In this document: positions 22,470 through 34,329 of the stretch, in pieces | Layout: each line of letters starts with the position of its first letter | Numbering within the stretch: the first letter of the stretch is position 1 | Assembly (NCBI RefSeq): GCF_029227915.1 | Contig: NC_079876.1 | Span: forward strand, 6,446,001-6,510,000 | Source of the DNA: Hydractinia symbiolongicarpus | Lineage: Eukaryota > Cnidaria > Hydrozoa > Anthoathecata > Hydractiniidae | Length of the DNA: 64,000 nucleotides | Reading direction: 5' to 3' | The notes under the pieces: model-generated | Databases searched by the model: none | Told to the model about the DNA's origin: nothing | The model's input: only the letters and a program-made list of their open reading frames with translations | Position numbers and translations under genes: made by a program

Positions 22470-25400
22470 GATTTTTATTTCTTTGTTCTGAGTAGAACCA
22501 ACAAACCTCCAAGATTTAGGAGTTAATTGAAAATATAGTGTAGCGTCTGAGTCTGAGTTAATAGTTAGGCAGTTGATTTCAAATTTCGCACCAAATTTAA
22601 AAACACTATTTGACTCTACTTTTCGTTTTCCAACACGCACCTCTTGACCATACTTAAATTTTCCATAATACTTTGCAAGAAAGATGCTTTGTACTGGTTC
22701 ACTGCTCCTTACAAAACTGAGCGGCTTTGCAGGTTGTATGATGCCATTCTTTACTGTAAGTCACGTGGCGTAATAATTACAGAGAAACTCTTATAACGAC
22801 TATAGCCTCGTTTCTACGATATTTAATTATTGTGAAAATAATTTTATAAAGAAGAAATATTACATCAGAACTTCGCAAAGATAAAGCCTCCTTTTTAAGT
22901 TCGTTACAATATAGTAATGAATAAACTCTTTTTTAAGTTGCTCTTTCTTAAAAAAGCAAATCAACAATTCATTTTATGGTAAAATTTAAACTCCGTTGGT
23001 TCTTTGTTTTTCCTGTTCACCTTTTTTTGCGGTCTTGCAGCATGCCATATAGATAAAAAAAAAACCTAGGGACGAGAGTGCTAGATAAGGCAATATTGAT
23101 ATTTGGAAATTTTTTTCTTCCTTCTAAGAAAAACTAAATAAAGCCAAGATAAACACAGCTGGTCATGCTATTCTCCAGAAAAACAGATATATATAAAAAT
23201 CACTGGGGTCGAAAGTGCTAGACTAGGCAGTATTAATATTTGGTAAATTTGTTCCCCTTGTTTTATAAAAGGCTAAATAAGTCATGGAATAAACAGCTAG
23301 CCATCCTATTCTCCAGGGATCATTACCTGTTCGTTCTTTTCCCGCATAAGAAATAGATAAAAATCCCTGGGGACGAAAGTGCTAGACTAGGTTGGTTTAT
23401 AAAAACGCATTATGTTATCGTAGTAATTGTAGGAATAGCTATATTTACTTCAGAGATTTTTATTAAAAATGTCATGTGAAATTATTTTAACAGGCGAAAA
23501 ATTTTTGAGTTTCGAATTTAACTGAAACATTTCCGTGGTTCATACAAGTATAATATTTTCTCCTGAATTTATGCTATACATGATGACGTCAACATATTAA
23601 TATTAACTTGAATAGAAATAAATTTTGCAATTAATTATTTGATGTTTAATACATTAACTTTGTTTATAAAATGTTTTATAATTAAAATGTATTTAATCAT
23701 GTCATATTTCACGAATTTATAAATTCATTTTTTTCATTCATTCATTTAGTATTTTTATTTTTAGATATCCAGAGACTAACGATATCAAAATTCAACAGTT
23801 ATCATTTGGCTGCATCATATGATCGTCACTCAATATTAGATATGTTATGTCGACATGATGTAACAAACATCAACCCTATAAATGTTAACAACCGCACACC
23901 ATTACATTATGCTGAATTGTATGGTCACATCTCATGTGTGGACGTTTTGTTGCGTCATAAAAATATTGATGTGATGATCAAAGATAATCATGGAGGAACA
24001 GCTTATGATTGTGCTGGAGGGAGGTTGAAAAAACAAAACTGGGAAATAATAAGACGAAAATTAAAAGAATACGAAGTAAGTTATTTAAATAAATTGGAAA
24101 AGAATAAATTTGTATTTTATTTTAATTTGAAAATAACAAGGATTAAATAAATTTTTAAATAAATATTTAGGTATGGAATGTTTTTATTTTTTTAAATTTT
24201 TGTGCGTGGTATAAGAAATTAAAAGATAAATTAAGAGTAAAGTTTTATTTTTTAAAATTTCATAACAATAAGGAGAAATAATAGTGAAAAAACGGATGTA
24301 ATGATTCGCGATGAGAAAAAGATGATATTTTTAAACGGAGTAAACTAATTAACAAATTGAATGTAGTGAATAAAACTTGAGAATAAAGTGTGGAGGTTAA
24401 AAATAGTGAATACTTATAGTTTTAATAATTCTGACAGCTTTGATTTTTTATGTATGTAGAAATAATGAACAGAGACAGCGGAATAAAAAAGAGATAAAGT
24501 GTGATGTGTGTGAACATGCCAACCTGGGCGTTGGCGAAAGCTTGCTGAAAGATATATTTGGATATGTCGTAGATTTTGTCGTTCTTATCATTTTTTAAAA
24601 TAAAAAATTATAATGAAATTAAAAAAAATAAATCTAAAAGAACAGAAAAGAGGTCAAAATACAATTTCGTACCCAGACTGATTTATATTTTACATCTTCT
24701 GAAATTGATTGTTATCATTGAAAGCATGAATTGATTATTATAGATCTAAAAATAATTAAATAAAAAGTTATTTAAAAAATTTAAATACAGAATGTCACGA
24801 TGTTTCGTAATCCGAAATTATTTTGCATTTTTGCATAGAGATTGCACAAATTTCGCGTTATAATGTGAGTTATGTACAAATTGACCATTGTCTCTCATTT
24901 AGAACGCATGGTCACATGATGGCTGTTTTAATGTTGAAGTAGCTATACTTTCCAGTCTTATCCTGATTATACTGAAGAATAGTAACATAACAGTTATAAA
25001 GTAAAACTCGAAACAATAAAACAAATATAAAGACACATTTTTTTGTGTTTACACATCACAAAAGCCGCCATTTTGTGATCATTGATTTTTCGTATTATTC
25101 GCAGTTTGACTTCATCTCCCGTTTTCCAAAAAGTAGCACCATAAACATACTGCCCTAAAACTCCTGAAACAATTCTTGGCGAAAAAAATGAAGATGAAAT
25201 TATTGAAACTAAATTTATTTTTGTGAGTAATTATAACACACTTGTCTAAGAAAAAGGGAAGTAGTGCCAGAAAGCATTCTTGCTTCAAAGGCCTTCCAAC
25301 AGGTAAGAAACAGCCAGCTGCTTGGACCATTTTCGTCCCCTGGATATGTTGCCTGATATGTCAAAGCAGCTAGCGCCCGGTCTCCAAGTCAAGACGAAAG

Positions 25401-25470
25401 AACCTCTGGGGACAAAGTTGTGCGTAGACTTATTAACAAAGTTGATACTGTTCAAAAAGGAATATAAAAT
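22470..25470 (+). repeat. Segmental duplication, diverged copy 3
   Basis: This block aligns with parts of copies 1 and 2 from the 'gtgtagcgt.tgagtctgag' stretch (near 22540) through the palindromic elements and the ankyrin exon to the palindrome at 25336-25430. It is clearly more diverged. Several pieces are missing: about 180 bases inside the ankyrin exon, and the region holding the putative 3' exon (what would be about 4360-5165). It keeps a segment near 24965-25080 that copy 2 has and copy 1 lost, which shows the loss happened in copy 1. Confidence 0.85.
23765..24075 (+). CDS. Ankyrin-repeat exon, copy 3, shortened in frame
   Basis: The same acceptor ('tatttttag' ending at 23764) and donor ('gaa|gtaagt' at 24076) as the other copies bound a 311-base exon. 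It enters in phase 1 and leaves in phase 0. The first one to two ankyrin repeats are deleted, and the junction reads through in frame: IQRLTISKFNSYHLAASYDRH... The remaining repeats are intact, with motifs 'RTPLHYAELYGH' and 'MIKDNHGGTAYDCAG'. The positions that differ from copies 1 and 2 are the same ones that differ between them. No upstream HEPN or NTPase exons are nearby and the 3' exon is missing, so this is probably a relic, although the frame is open. Confidence 0.65.
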
Positions 25471-25479
25471 AAGATGAGC

Positions 25480-26630
25480 ACATTTCGTGATAAAGATAAA
25501 AATCTCAAATTTCTAATTAACAATTACAGACAATAGAATTCCAACACCAACGATTTTGATTGATCTATTTTAAAAAAACATACTGCGTCTAATTGTAGTT
25601 GTTGTGTTTGGGTTAGCAGTCAAAAAATTCATTATTGAAGTGAAACTGCGTCTAAATTAGCTGTCAGCAAGTTTATTAAAAAAAGAAGTATATTGTAGAC
25701 TGTATTCTAAAAACAGCAGCTTGTTTTGTAGCCCATAGAACTTTATGAGCACTTCAGAATAACAGATTATCTTTATACCAAATTTAAATTAGGGTATTAA
25801 ATACTTTACGACGTTAGACAAAAGCATTCAAACGCAAACGTATTTGACTGATTTAATTTAAATAATATACTGCATGTTTGCGTAAATGATTGGGATTTTT
25901 ATATACAATGTTAAATAGATGTCTGAAAATTTCATAAACAATATATAGCTAGCTGTTAGAAAATGTATTTACTGGATCACATTTAAAGAAAATGAAAAAC
26001 GTTTTCTTAATTATTTACAATTACTTTAAGGCTAGGAGATTCAAAAAGTTAAAGTAACAATTAAAGTAAGAGCCCTTCACGAATTTCCATAACTTAATTG
26101 ATAAAAGGATTTATTCTTCTTTTAAGTATAACTATTAAGTTAAACTATTTTTTCTGTCATTACAACTTTTCCTATTCTTATTAATATTCCGAATATCCAC
26201 TTCATGTTTTAGGAGAATTCGTATTCGCCTAAAATTGTGTTTCCTGGAAGAGAAAAGCAAAATACTTATGTCATTGTACAGATGAACTTTGTTTTTAGTG
26301 CGGGCGTTGCAATGTTTCAAGGAAACGCAGAAAAATCAGTCTTAATAATATTTTGTCCGGAATTGTTGAACTAAAACTTTTTTAAAAAAAATAATTATTT
26401 GCCCTTAATTCCATCCGTACCTTACATATAACATAGGAACAAAAGTGCATTTTAATTGGTTTGAGTGCACAGAATTTTAAGTTTTTATATGTTGACGGAA
26501 CAGTAAAGTCGAGATTAAGTCATGCGATTCATTTTTCTTGTTAAAAAAATTAAAATAATTTGAAGATATGAACCTTCATTTCCTGAAGCTTCCAGAGAGC
26601 AAATTTATTATTTTATGTTTTATACCGATG
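25480..26630. other. No gene seen; AT-rich spacer
   Basis: Only short, biased frames are present, with no motif, splice structure or repeat that I could identify. Confidence 0.4.
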
Positions 26631-27167
26631 TACAGTATACTCTCCAATTAGCGGACACCATCGGTAAATCATTAAAGTGTCTAACGTTTGGAAAGTTTTA
26701 CATTTTAAGCCGCAAATTAGAAAATAAGGCCGATTTTTCTATCACAAAGGAAAAATAACAAATTATAATATAATATTAACATAATTATAACGAAACAAAC
26801 TTTCAATCTTTACAGATCTTTAAAGTCTTTCAAACAAATTTTAACAAATGACGGAGGATTACAGATTTTATTTCGAAATGTTTTTAATTATTTTTTGTTT
26901 TCTGCTATTTATCTTGACGATCTTTAGCCTCTATTGAGATCGTTTATTTTTTTTGAACTGTCCGCTAATTGGAGAGAAAAAAAACCATATTTGCTCTTTG
27001 GTGCAAAAAATATTGTCTGCTAATTAGAGTGTCCCCTAATTAAGTGTCCGCTTTTTGGAAAGTTTTTATGAGTCTTTGACTATAAAACGGTCAGTGTATG
27101 AGCAAAATGTCCGCTAATAAGATGTCTTTGCCTTTTAGAGTGTCCCCTAATTGGACAGAATACTGTA
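26631..27167. mobile_element. Non-autonomous Tc1/mariner-type TIR element (537 bp)
   Basis: It begins 'tacagtatactctccaatta' and ends with a sequence whose complement begins 'tacagtattctgtccaatta'. The terminal inverted repeats are about 28 bases with a few mismatches, flanked by TA. Internal 'gtccgctaattggagag' and 'gtgtcccctaatt' motifs echo the ends. A 66-codon frame inside (27098-27298) runs out past the right end and is not a transposase. Confidence 0.8.
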
Positions 27168-30100
27168 TAAGAAAATGCTTTCAGGTTTTATTAAAAATTC
27201 AGCTTTTTGGAAACACAATATTCCTTTTTGAGAAACATTATATGCTAACAAATACACTTGCCTGGTGGATAATTAATATGACATTTGAAATATCATAGAA
27301 TGGAGCTGCTATATTAGAAACAGTTTTATGCAAAATTGAGTGCATTAAAAGCTTTAGTCATAAACGATATTCAAACGCTTTCTTTGATTAATAAACAATT
27401 CTTTACAACTTTTTCTTGAACTAGTTATTATTATATAACATAAATGTAAATATTTAATAACTATTTTAAGAGCAGAGAAAGAGAAAACACGATCCTACGC
27501 GATGTGAAAATTAATGAATTATACTCTTATTTTTTCGTTTTATGTTATAAATTCAGCTTTACTTGCAGAAAACTGTTGAGTACATTATTCTCAAATATCA
27601 AAAATCATAATAATTATGACGTTTCCGAAATTTTATAATGGTTCAACGAACTGAAGTTTTTAGATCAATATAATATTCCTGTTAAATTATATTTAGATTT
27701 GAAGAACATAACTATTTTGGAAACAAGGCTACTTTCAGAAGGCTCCTCTATATGAAGAGTGTGACCGTAACATCGCGCTCACAATTGGCAATGGCAAACC
27801 AACTTTAAAGATTAATTCAGTATTCTCACCACAAGAGCATCTAATCACAAAAATAAATCAGCAAAAATTTGTTTTAAATTTTTCTTTCAATGGCATAATT
27901 GACTGGCATAACTGTAAGGTTTGCCTTTAATATTTTCTGAGCCTGAGCTTATGGGCGTTTCTGAAAATGGGTAAATTCTGGAATATAAGAAAGTATGATG
28001 ATAACAAAACATTTATTTGGTTAAATTTCATCGAACCAGCCCAAAACCATATCAGACCAAATGTCAAGTCAATAGGTTAATATTGGAGTATGGAACTTTT
28101 AAGTAAAAGGACACTATAATACCCGGTTTAGCCTTATTTTGTGGATTTCTTATGTTCACTGCTTTGTAATTAGTATTAAAAGTCATGAGATAATATATGT
28201 TTGATATCTACTACTATTGTTAGTGGATCCTGGGTTTGAATCACATGTCAGGTTGAGCGCTCAATCTAGGTGTGCCTTAAAAAATGATTGTGTTCGATTT
28301 ACCTGAAATTTCTTCATAGCGTCTTCTTAGGTCAAGCAAGAATCGTTTTACAAAAAATCTTTTTACTTTTTTCAGTATTAACATAAAATGTATAGGTATA
28401 TAATCTTTAACAAAATAACTATGTAATTTTGTTATGCCTCATGCAAAAGTAAATTCTATCAGAAAGGTTTGAAATTACTCCTTTTAGATAAATATCAATT
28501 TATTTAGAATATTAAAGAAAGCATGTCAATCTTTTTTGTTACTACATTCGATCAAATTTAGAACGGAAATGATTTTCTTCCATTTTTCGCGCTTTTCCAC
28601 AAAATAACTTAAACTATACCATTATCTTTTTTAGTAGGCTAATATTAAACACGTTTAATAACCATTAATTGACGTCTAAAACGTGCCATAGCAAAGTGTC
28701 TTCCAATTCAAAGTTCCCAAGCAACTTTTTCTTTTCATTTACAAGCATTATTTTGCATGTATCACTCATGAAACTTTAAATATGACAACAGGTATACATC
28801 AACAATCCTATTAGTTGTGCAATTTTGTATTATAATACCCTTGTGTGTACAACAATACTTTAATTGATTAGTTAATTTTAAGCCAATTCTCGCAGCTGAC
28901 AGGAAAACAACATCAGCATATTTTTACACTAAGAATTGTAAAGAACTCAGATTATAATAAAATGCAAAACTTTAACCAACTCAAATTCAGTGCAAATAAA
29001 ATGTCTCAAAAAGGACCGTTTCTACCGCGACAAAATTGTTAAATCAACACGGGACATACCACCCAATGCCCGCATGTGTAATTTAAAAATAGGATTGATC
29101 AATATGTGAAAATTCATCTAGGAAAATTGGGTTTAAACAACAATTCGTGTTGTCATAGTAATTAATAAAAAACAAGTATTTCAAATATTTCTTTACTTTG
29201 AACTTTCACCACAGTGAATTAGTTATCACAACATGTGATTTTGATAAAGCCATAAAGGCCTTTTGTTCCATTCCACATTTTTCATGCACGCCATATAATT
29301 TTATAAAGTTTACCATTTCCACTGCAAAATGTTAAAACATCAAAAAGAACTTTAAAAATGTAAACTCCTTCATTCAATTTGACTTTTACTGCTCTTTGTT
29401 TACACCATACGCAGGAATGTGTGTTTGGTTTAGCCTTTCTTCGTCTCGGAATAAAAAATGAACACATTGGTGAATATTTTACACGGAGCCAATTTATGTG
29501 CGAGATTACATGAGACACTAGCTGAGGCGGTAAAAGTTTTATTTATAAAGTGGGTTGACATTGATTTTCAAAAGAATGTCTTAAGATCTAGTGCTCATAA
29601 TGTTGTATTTATTATAGTGTAGTTAAGTCTAGCTTAAGATAAACGTATTTCATATTCCGAGACAAGTTACCGAGTCACACCTTAGGTGGCTAGTGTTTGG
29701 AAACGAAACTTCAGGAACGAAAAGTTGTTTAATGACGCGCCGTTTATTCATTTTTGTGAAAAAGCGCATATTTCCCTTTGATTTTTTCAATCATTATGAG
29801 TCTTATATCATATGTATTGGATGTTGGATGGTTGCTTGTTACTTGTCGTGGATTTTAATGTATGTATTTAGTCCTTATCTCAGTCTTTCAACTATGGTTT
29901 TACATTGATTTAATTTCATTTTGGAGCTTAAAACATATTGATTGCATCAATTATAAGGAACTTATAGCTAGCTATAACTAAATTAGGTGCATTTTGGAAA
30001 TTCATTCTGCAGACATTGATTCTATTTTTTATTCCATTTTATTTTATTTCTAAAGTTTTTACCAGTGTTGCTAATGATTTTGTATCTTTATTATGATGAT

Positions 30101-30454
30101 ACGATCATCTTGAAAATTTTCATTTCAGATGATTCTTCAGCCCAAAAGTCTTGACATCAATCAAATATAATTGTAAACACAAGGTTTCACTTATTTATAG
30201 ACAACAACATCATTGGTTACATCACAAATTTATCCCCAATGAAGTCCAGGATTTTGCATTTGTTAGGTTGTTGAGATTTTTCAAATCGAAGAGAAATAGG
30301 TTGCGTAGGAGCTTTTATATTATTTAGTATGTATATGTAGAGCCTAGCATATTTGACATTGGAAAAAAAGTACATCACAGAATTAAGACGTAAATCACGA
30401 AATTAGGACGTTTTAGCTAATTCAACCGGGAAAAATTTCCACTTTGTTTACTTG

Positions 30455-30515
30455 CATTTTTGCAAAGTTATTTTATGGAATAGAAACCACGAGGGTGCCG
30501 ATAAGCCGCATACAC
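30455..30515 (+). repeat. Short dispersed repeat, second copy at 32448-32505
   Basis: 'gcaaagttattttatggaat' followed by 'aaaccacgagggtgcc' and 'gataagccg' occurs at both sites with one mismatch over about 50 bases. Sequence before and after differs, apart from a preceding 'tttgtttacttgcatttttg' that recurs near 33449. It is probably the edge of a transposon. Confidence 0.7.
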
Positions 30516-33039
30516 CGTTAAAAGTGCGGGTGTTTTCTGGCGAGTTATGCGTTTTGAAAAAAAATAGGTATTTGCCTGAAAAAACCCACAAAGAACCGAA
30601 CAATGCTTGAACAAACAAAAAATATTCACCAAAAAACACTCAATAATTCACCACAAATTATTTAAAAAAGTATAAAAAATAAAATGAACTAACTATATAT
30701 GTGGTACCGAAGTGCTTAAAAAAACTGTTTTTGATGGTTTTTAATAAGATTTACTTCATAAATAACTTATACATAAGAGAACTAATCAATTTACTCAGAA
30801 TTGTTTATGTCATTAATGCGTGTCCTATTCTATTGTAAAAGACGTATTGTTAAAAATCATGTCCGTATTAAAGGTGTTTAATATCTAGTAGTAAGGTTTA
30901 GGCGACCATTAAGGAAAAGGTTTTGGTTGAGATAGGAAGCAGAAAAAGAAGGCAAAGTAAGTATTATAAGTTTTTATTCATTTTACTGTTTTTTGTTTTG
31001 TATTTTTCCCCATTATGCAGCGAAATTTGAAAGTACGTCAAAATGCGTCCAGATATAATTAGAGGTTTACACTACTACTCCCACCGTGAATTATGTAATT
31101 GAATGAATCAATAATTAAATTTTGTGCGTTCTAATGAAACAACATATAAAGTAACTCGCCCGGTAATCACGCAGTCTCTTACGTATGACGCCATAATATT
31201 TATGAATATGTGTTCTCGACTATATAGTATATCCAAATGTGTATTATGTGTGAATTGTTGTGTTTAAGCGAAACATTTCTTTTGAATTAAAAAAAAAAAT
31301 TTAACGAAAAATTAGTACGTCTACCCGATTACCTTCACATACTGTAAAACCCGCATTGGCATTATGAAAATGACTTTTAATCTGCAGTAAAATATTTTTT
31401 TACAAGAGGGCGGTTTAATCTTCCCCTATATGCATTACACACCTTGGTTGTTATAATATCAACCAATAAAAGTATCATTAATTAATAAAATACCACCAAG
31501 TATTCTAAATATTTGTTTACTTTAAACTTTCAATACATTGGATTAGTTATTGCAAATTGCGGCCGTAACAATAAACAACAGATTCTATGGTTCCCTCAAA
31601 CAAGTTCTAGAAACAGGAAATATAATATAATTACGCTCGTCAAAACAAACATTTTTATCCAGCAATGTTTCTCAACAAATTGTTGTTACAATCTTGGAGG
31701 AAGAAAGGCAGAAGGAGAAATAACTATTTTATGTATGCTTCAAATGTATTGAATTTTCTGTTGCTTTTAATTTCAAAAGAATCAGTGCGCGAAGTGCTCG
31801 ACCAATTGTTTTCAGCGAAAAATTAATCAAGTTCTAAAATCTCCTTTAATTGGAATTTCTTTATTCTGTGAAAGTCTGGCTCTGAAACATCGCTGTGTAG
31901 TAAAATTTGGACGGACAAAATACGGAATATATGTTGGTAAGCATTGCATGCAAAATGTTTAACAAAGAGTTTCAAAATATTTATAAAGCTGGAATAATAA
32001 GCTTTTTAGAAAAGCTAGAGTATAGTTAACTGATCATATAAAAAAGTACCGATAAAAATGAGCCGGACAAAAGTTGACAAAACATGTGGAATATTAATCC
32101 TTATTTTAACTGATAAAATAAGATCCGATTCTAGAAATTATTTAGTTTGTTAACAACGGTATATAGCACATGATGTCGTTGCTAATTATGTATTTGTTAT
32201 AATATAATTACATCACTATGAAGTTGCAAATTCGGTATGTACTTCAGAAATTAATCAGATCAAAAATACTGTAATCGGTGCACAAAGCCAATCATATCCG
32301 GTTATTTCAATTTACGAATAATTTATTCACAAAACTGCAAAAGTTTAAGTTTAAGCGCAGTATTTTAATAAAATCAAAAAGTTGTTTACTGCCTGAATCA
32401 TTTATTAAATGTCTACTATATAATGAGAACGTATACTACAATCAATTACTTGCAAAGTTATTTTATGGAATAAAAACCACGAGGGTGCCGATAAGCCGTG
32501 TTTTCACTCGTTCACATTGCATCAGTATTGTCCCGTGACATTCATCGAACAAAGTGTGTGCGTAACGTTACATCGCAACAGAAAGATCCGCTTTGCTCTA
32601 CTACTTGAAAAACACCTACAAGATCGTTCTCTACCGATATTAGTTTTTACACAAACAAAGAGAGAATATTTCTGATTCTACCGTTAACGCAACAATCAAA
32701 ACATCTTGTAACACACAGTCAAAGTGTGTTATGACCTAATTAAAGAACACAATAAGAAAGAGTTTCTTGTGAAAGCTCTAAGCAACTAAGTAGTCATGTG
32801 ATTACATTTGCGTCGTTTAGAGAGAGAAAAAACACTTACGTAAACACGAAAAGAAATATGATTGGTTAATATAATTACAATACTCTTTGTATTACACCAT
32901 GACTATATAAATAATTTGTTTTATTTTGAACAAAAGAATAAGTATATATGTAATCAATGTTGCATGACGATTACCAATAAGACAACATAATATATTTTAG
33001 GGTTGGTTTGTCATAAACTTTTAGATTTCAGCGAAGAAA

Positions 33040-33335
33040 GTTCAGCAGCTTTTAACGTCAGCACAATTTTTAAAAAAAGATAAATATATATTTAGATACA
33101 AATATTTATATATGAAATCTGTTTCACGGGTGAGTTTAGTCAGTTCTCCATCTTTTTTGATAATTATGTTTATAATATCATTGACTGATATTATCGATAT
33201 TTAGTCTCCTTGGTTCTTCAAAGATGATTTTTGGTTTTTTTAGTTGAACAACATTAAACGTTGAAAGAATCTCAGAACGGAAAATATAATTACATATATA
33301 TTTACAAAAAATCACGTTACACGGGTAAGTTTAGT
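33040..33335 (+). repeat. Duplicated donor-like segment
   Basis: 'cacgggtgagtttagtcag' at about 33126 and 'cacgggtaagtttagtcac' at about 33319 are followed by the same 'ttc.ccatctttttt' text. Both contain good 5' splice-site sequences, so duplicated small exons are possible. The preceding frames (for example KESQNGKYNY) are short and unrecognised. Confidence 0.35.
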
Positions 33336-34239
33336 CACTTCTTCATCTTTTTTAAATATTATTGTGGTGATACTTTCAATTTTATAATGCTGTTTGTTTT
33401 CATCTTTCCTTATCTTCCTGTCTTTTTATTTTTTCCTATGTTGCATTATGTTTGTTTACTTGCATTTTTGTAATCTATATAACAGATAGAATGTTGATGT
33501 AAGAATTTCCAGTCTGACTCAGGTTGTTTTTAACCTTTAGTTTCATTTAGCAATCTAGTAGCAAATGTTTCTTAATTTTTTAATACGAAGACTCACATAT
33601 GACTTTCTTATAAACATGTTTCTTATCAAACAAACCCTTTTCAGTAAAACCAACCTCATCCGACAATTTACTTCTTCCCAAAGTCTGGGACAGCAATTAG
33701 AGGCCTTGGAGCGAGGTTAACAGCAATACCTAGTAAATATATATTGCCAGATAAAATTTGGAAAATGTTAATGATGTAACCTTAAATGTTCAAGAAAAAT
33801 TGAGTTGATGACAAAAACTTTGGTGAAGTATAGAACTTGGCAAGACTGTTAACAAGTAAAAAATGATGAGCCATGTTCTTCTCATGACAAGATGCGTGCA
33901 ACTAAATAAATAAATACTTGAAAATATTTGCATTCCTTTGTAATAATATCTCTCCTTCGACGACGTATTAAGTAGTAATATTTAGTACTAATACTTTTAG
34001 TACTAATATAAAGGAATTCAATACATATACTACAATGCTTTAAAAACGCCCGGGTGTGTATCTTTAGGGGCGTCCAATTTTGAACTGGAGATGAAGGTTT
34101 AAGAAAGAAACTTTTGATAAAATTTTACAATTTTAATTTATCTCTATCATTATATTAAAAGCTAGTGCAGCATTTATCATATCTTATTCCTTCCTTCATT
34201 CCTATGTTTAAAGTGGGCTTCATGAATATCATTATTAAA

Positions 34240-34322
34240 CAGCCCCAAACTCGTCCCCAGCGCCTTTTGTGTCTTTTTTTTAATGAACAGACAAAAGGCG
34301 CTGGGACGAGTTTGAAACAGCT
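34240..34322. mobile_element. Near-perfect palindromic MITE
   Basis: Arms at 34247-34270 and 34292-34315 are complementary over about 23 bases with a single bulged base; the core is 'ctcgtcccc.agcgcctttt'. A T-rich loop of about 20 bases separates them. This is the cleanest member of the CTCGTCCCC family in the window. A related fragment lies at about 34720-34750. Confidence 0.8.
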
Positions 34323-34329
34323 CTTTAAA

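Larger units (their letters stand above)
27170..34230. other. Long AT-rich stretch without a recognisable gene
   Basis: Open frames here are short (all under 90 codons), differ in composition and show no domain motif. These include frames at 29282-29518 minus, 29693-29908 plus and 31513-31752 plus. Only small repeats stand out and are listed separately. Introns of a large gene cannot be excluded. Confidence 0.4.

Noticed and set aside
28216-28260. B-box-like 'gggtttgaatcaca'
   Set aside because: No A box at a suitable distance and no SINE body or tail.
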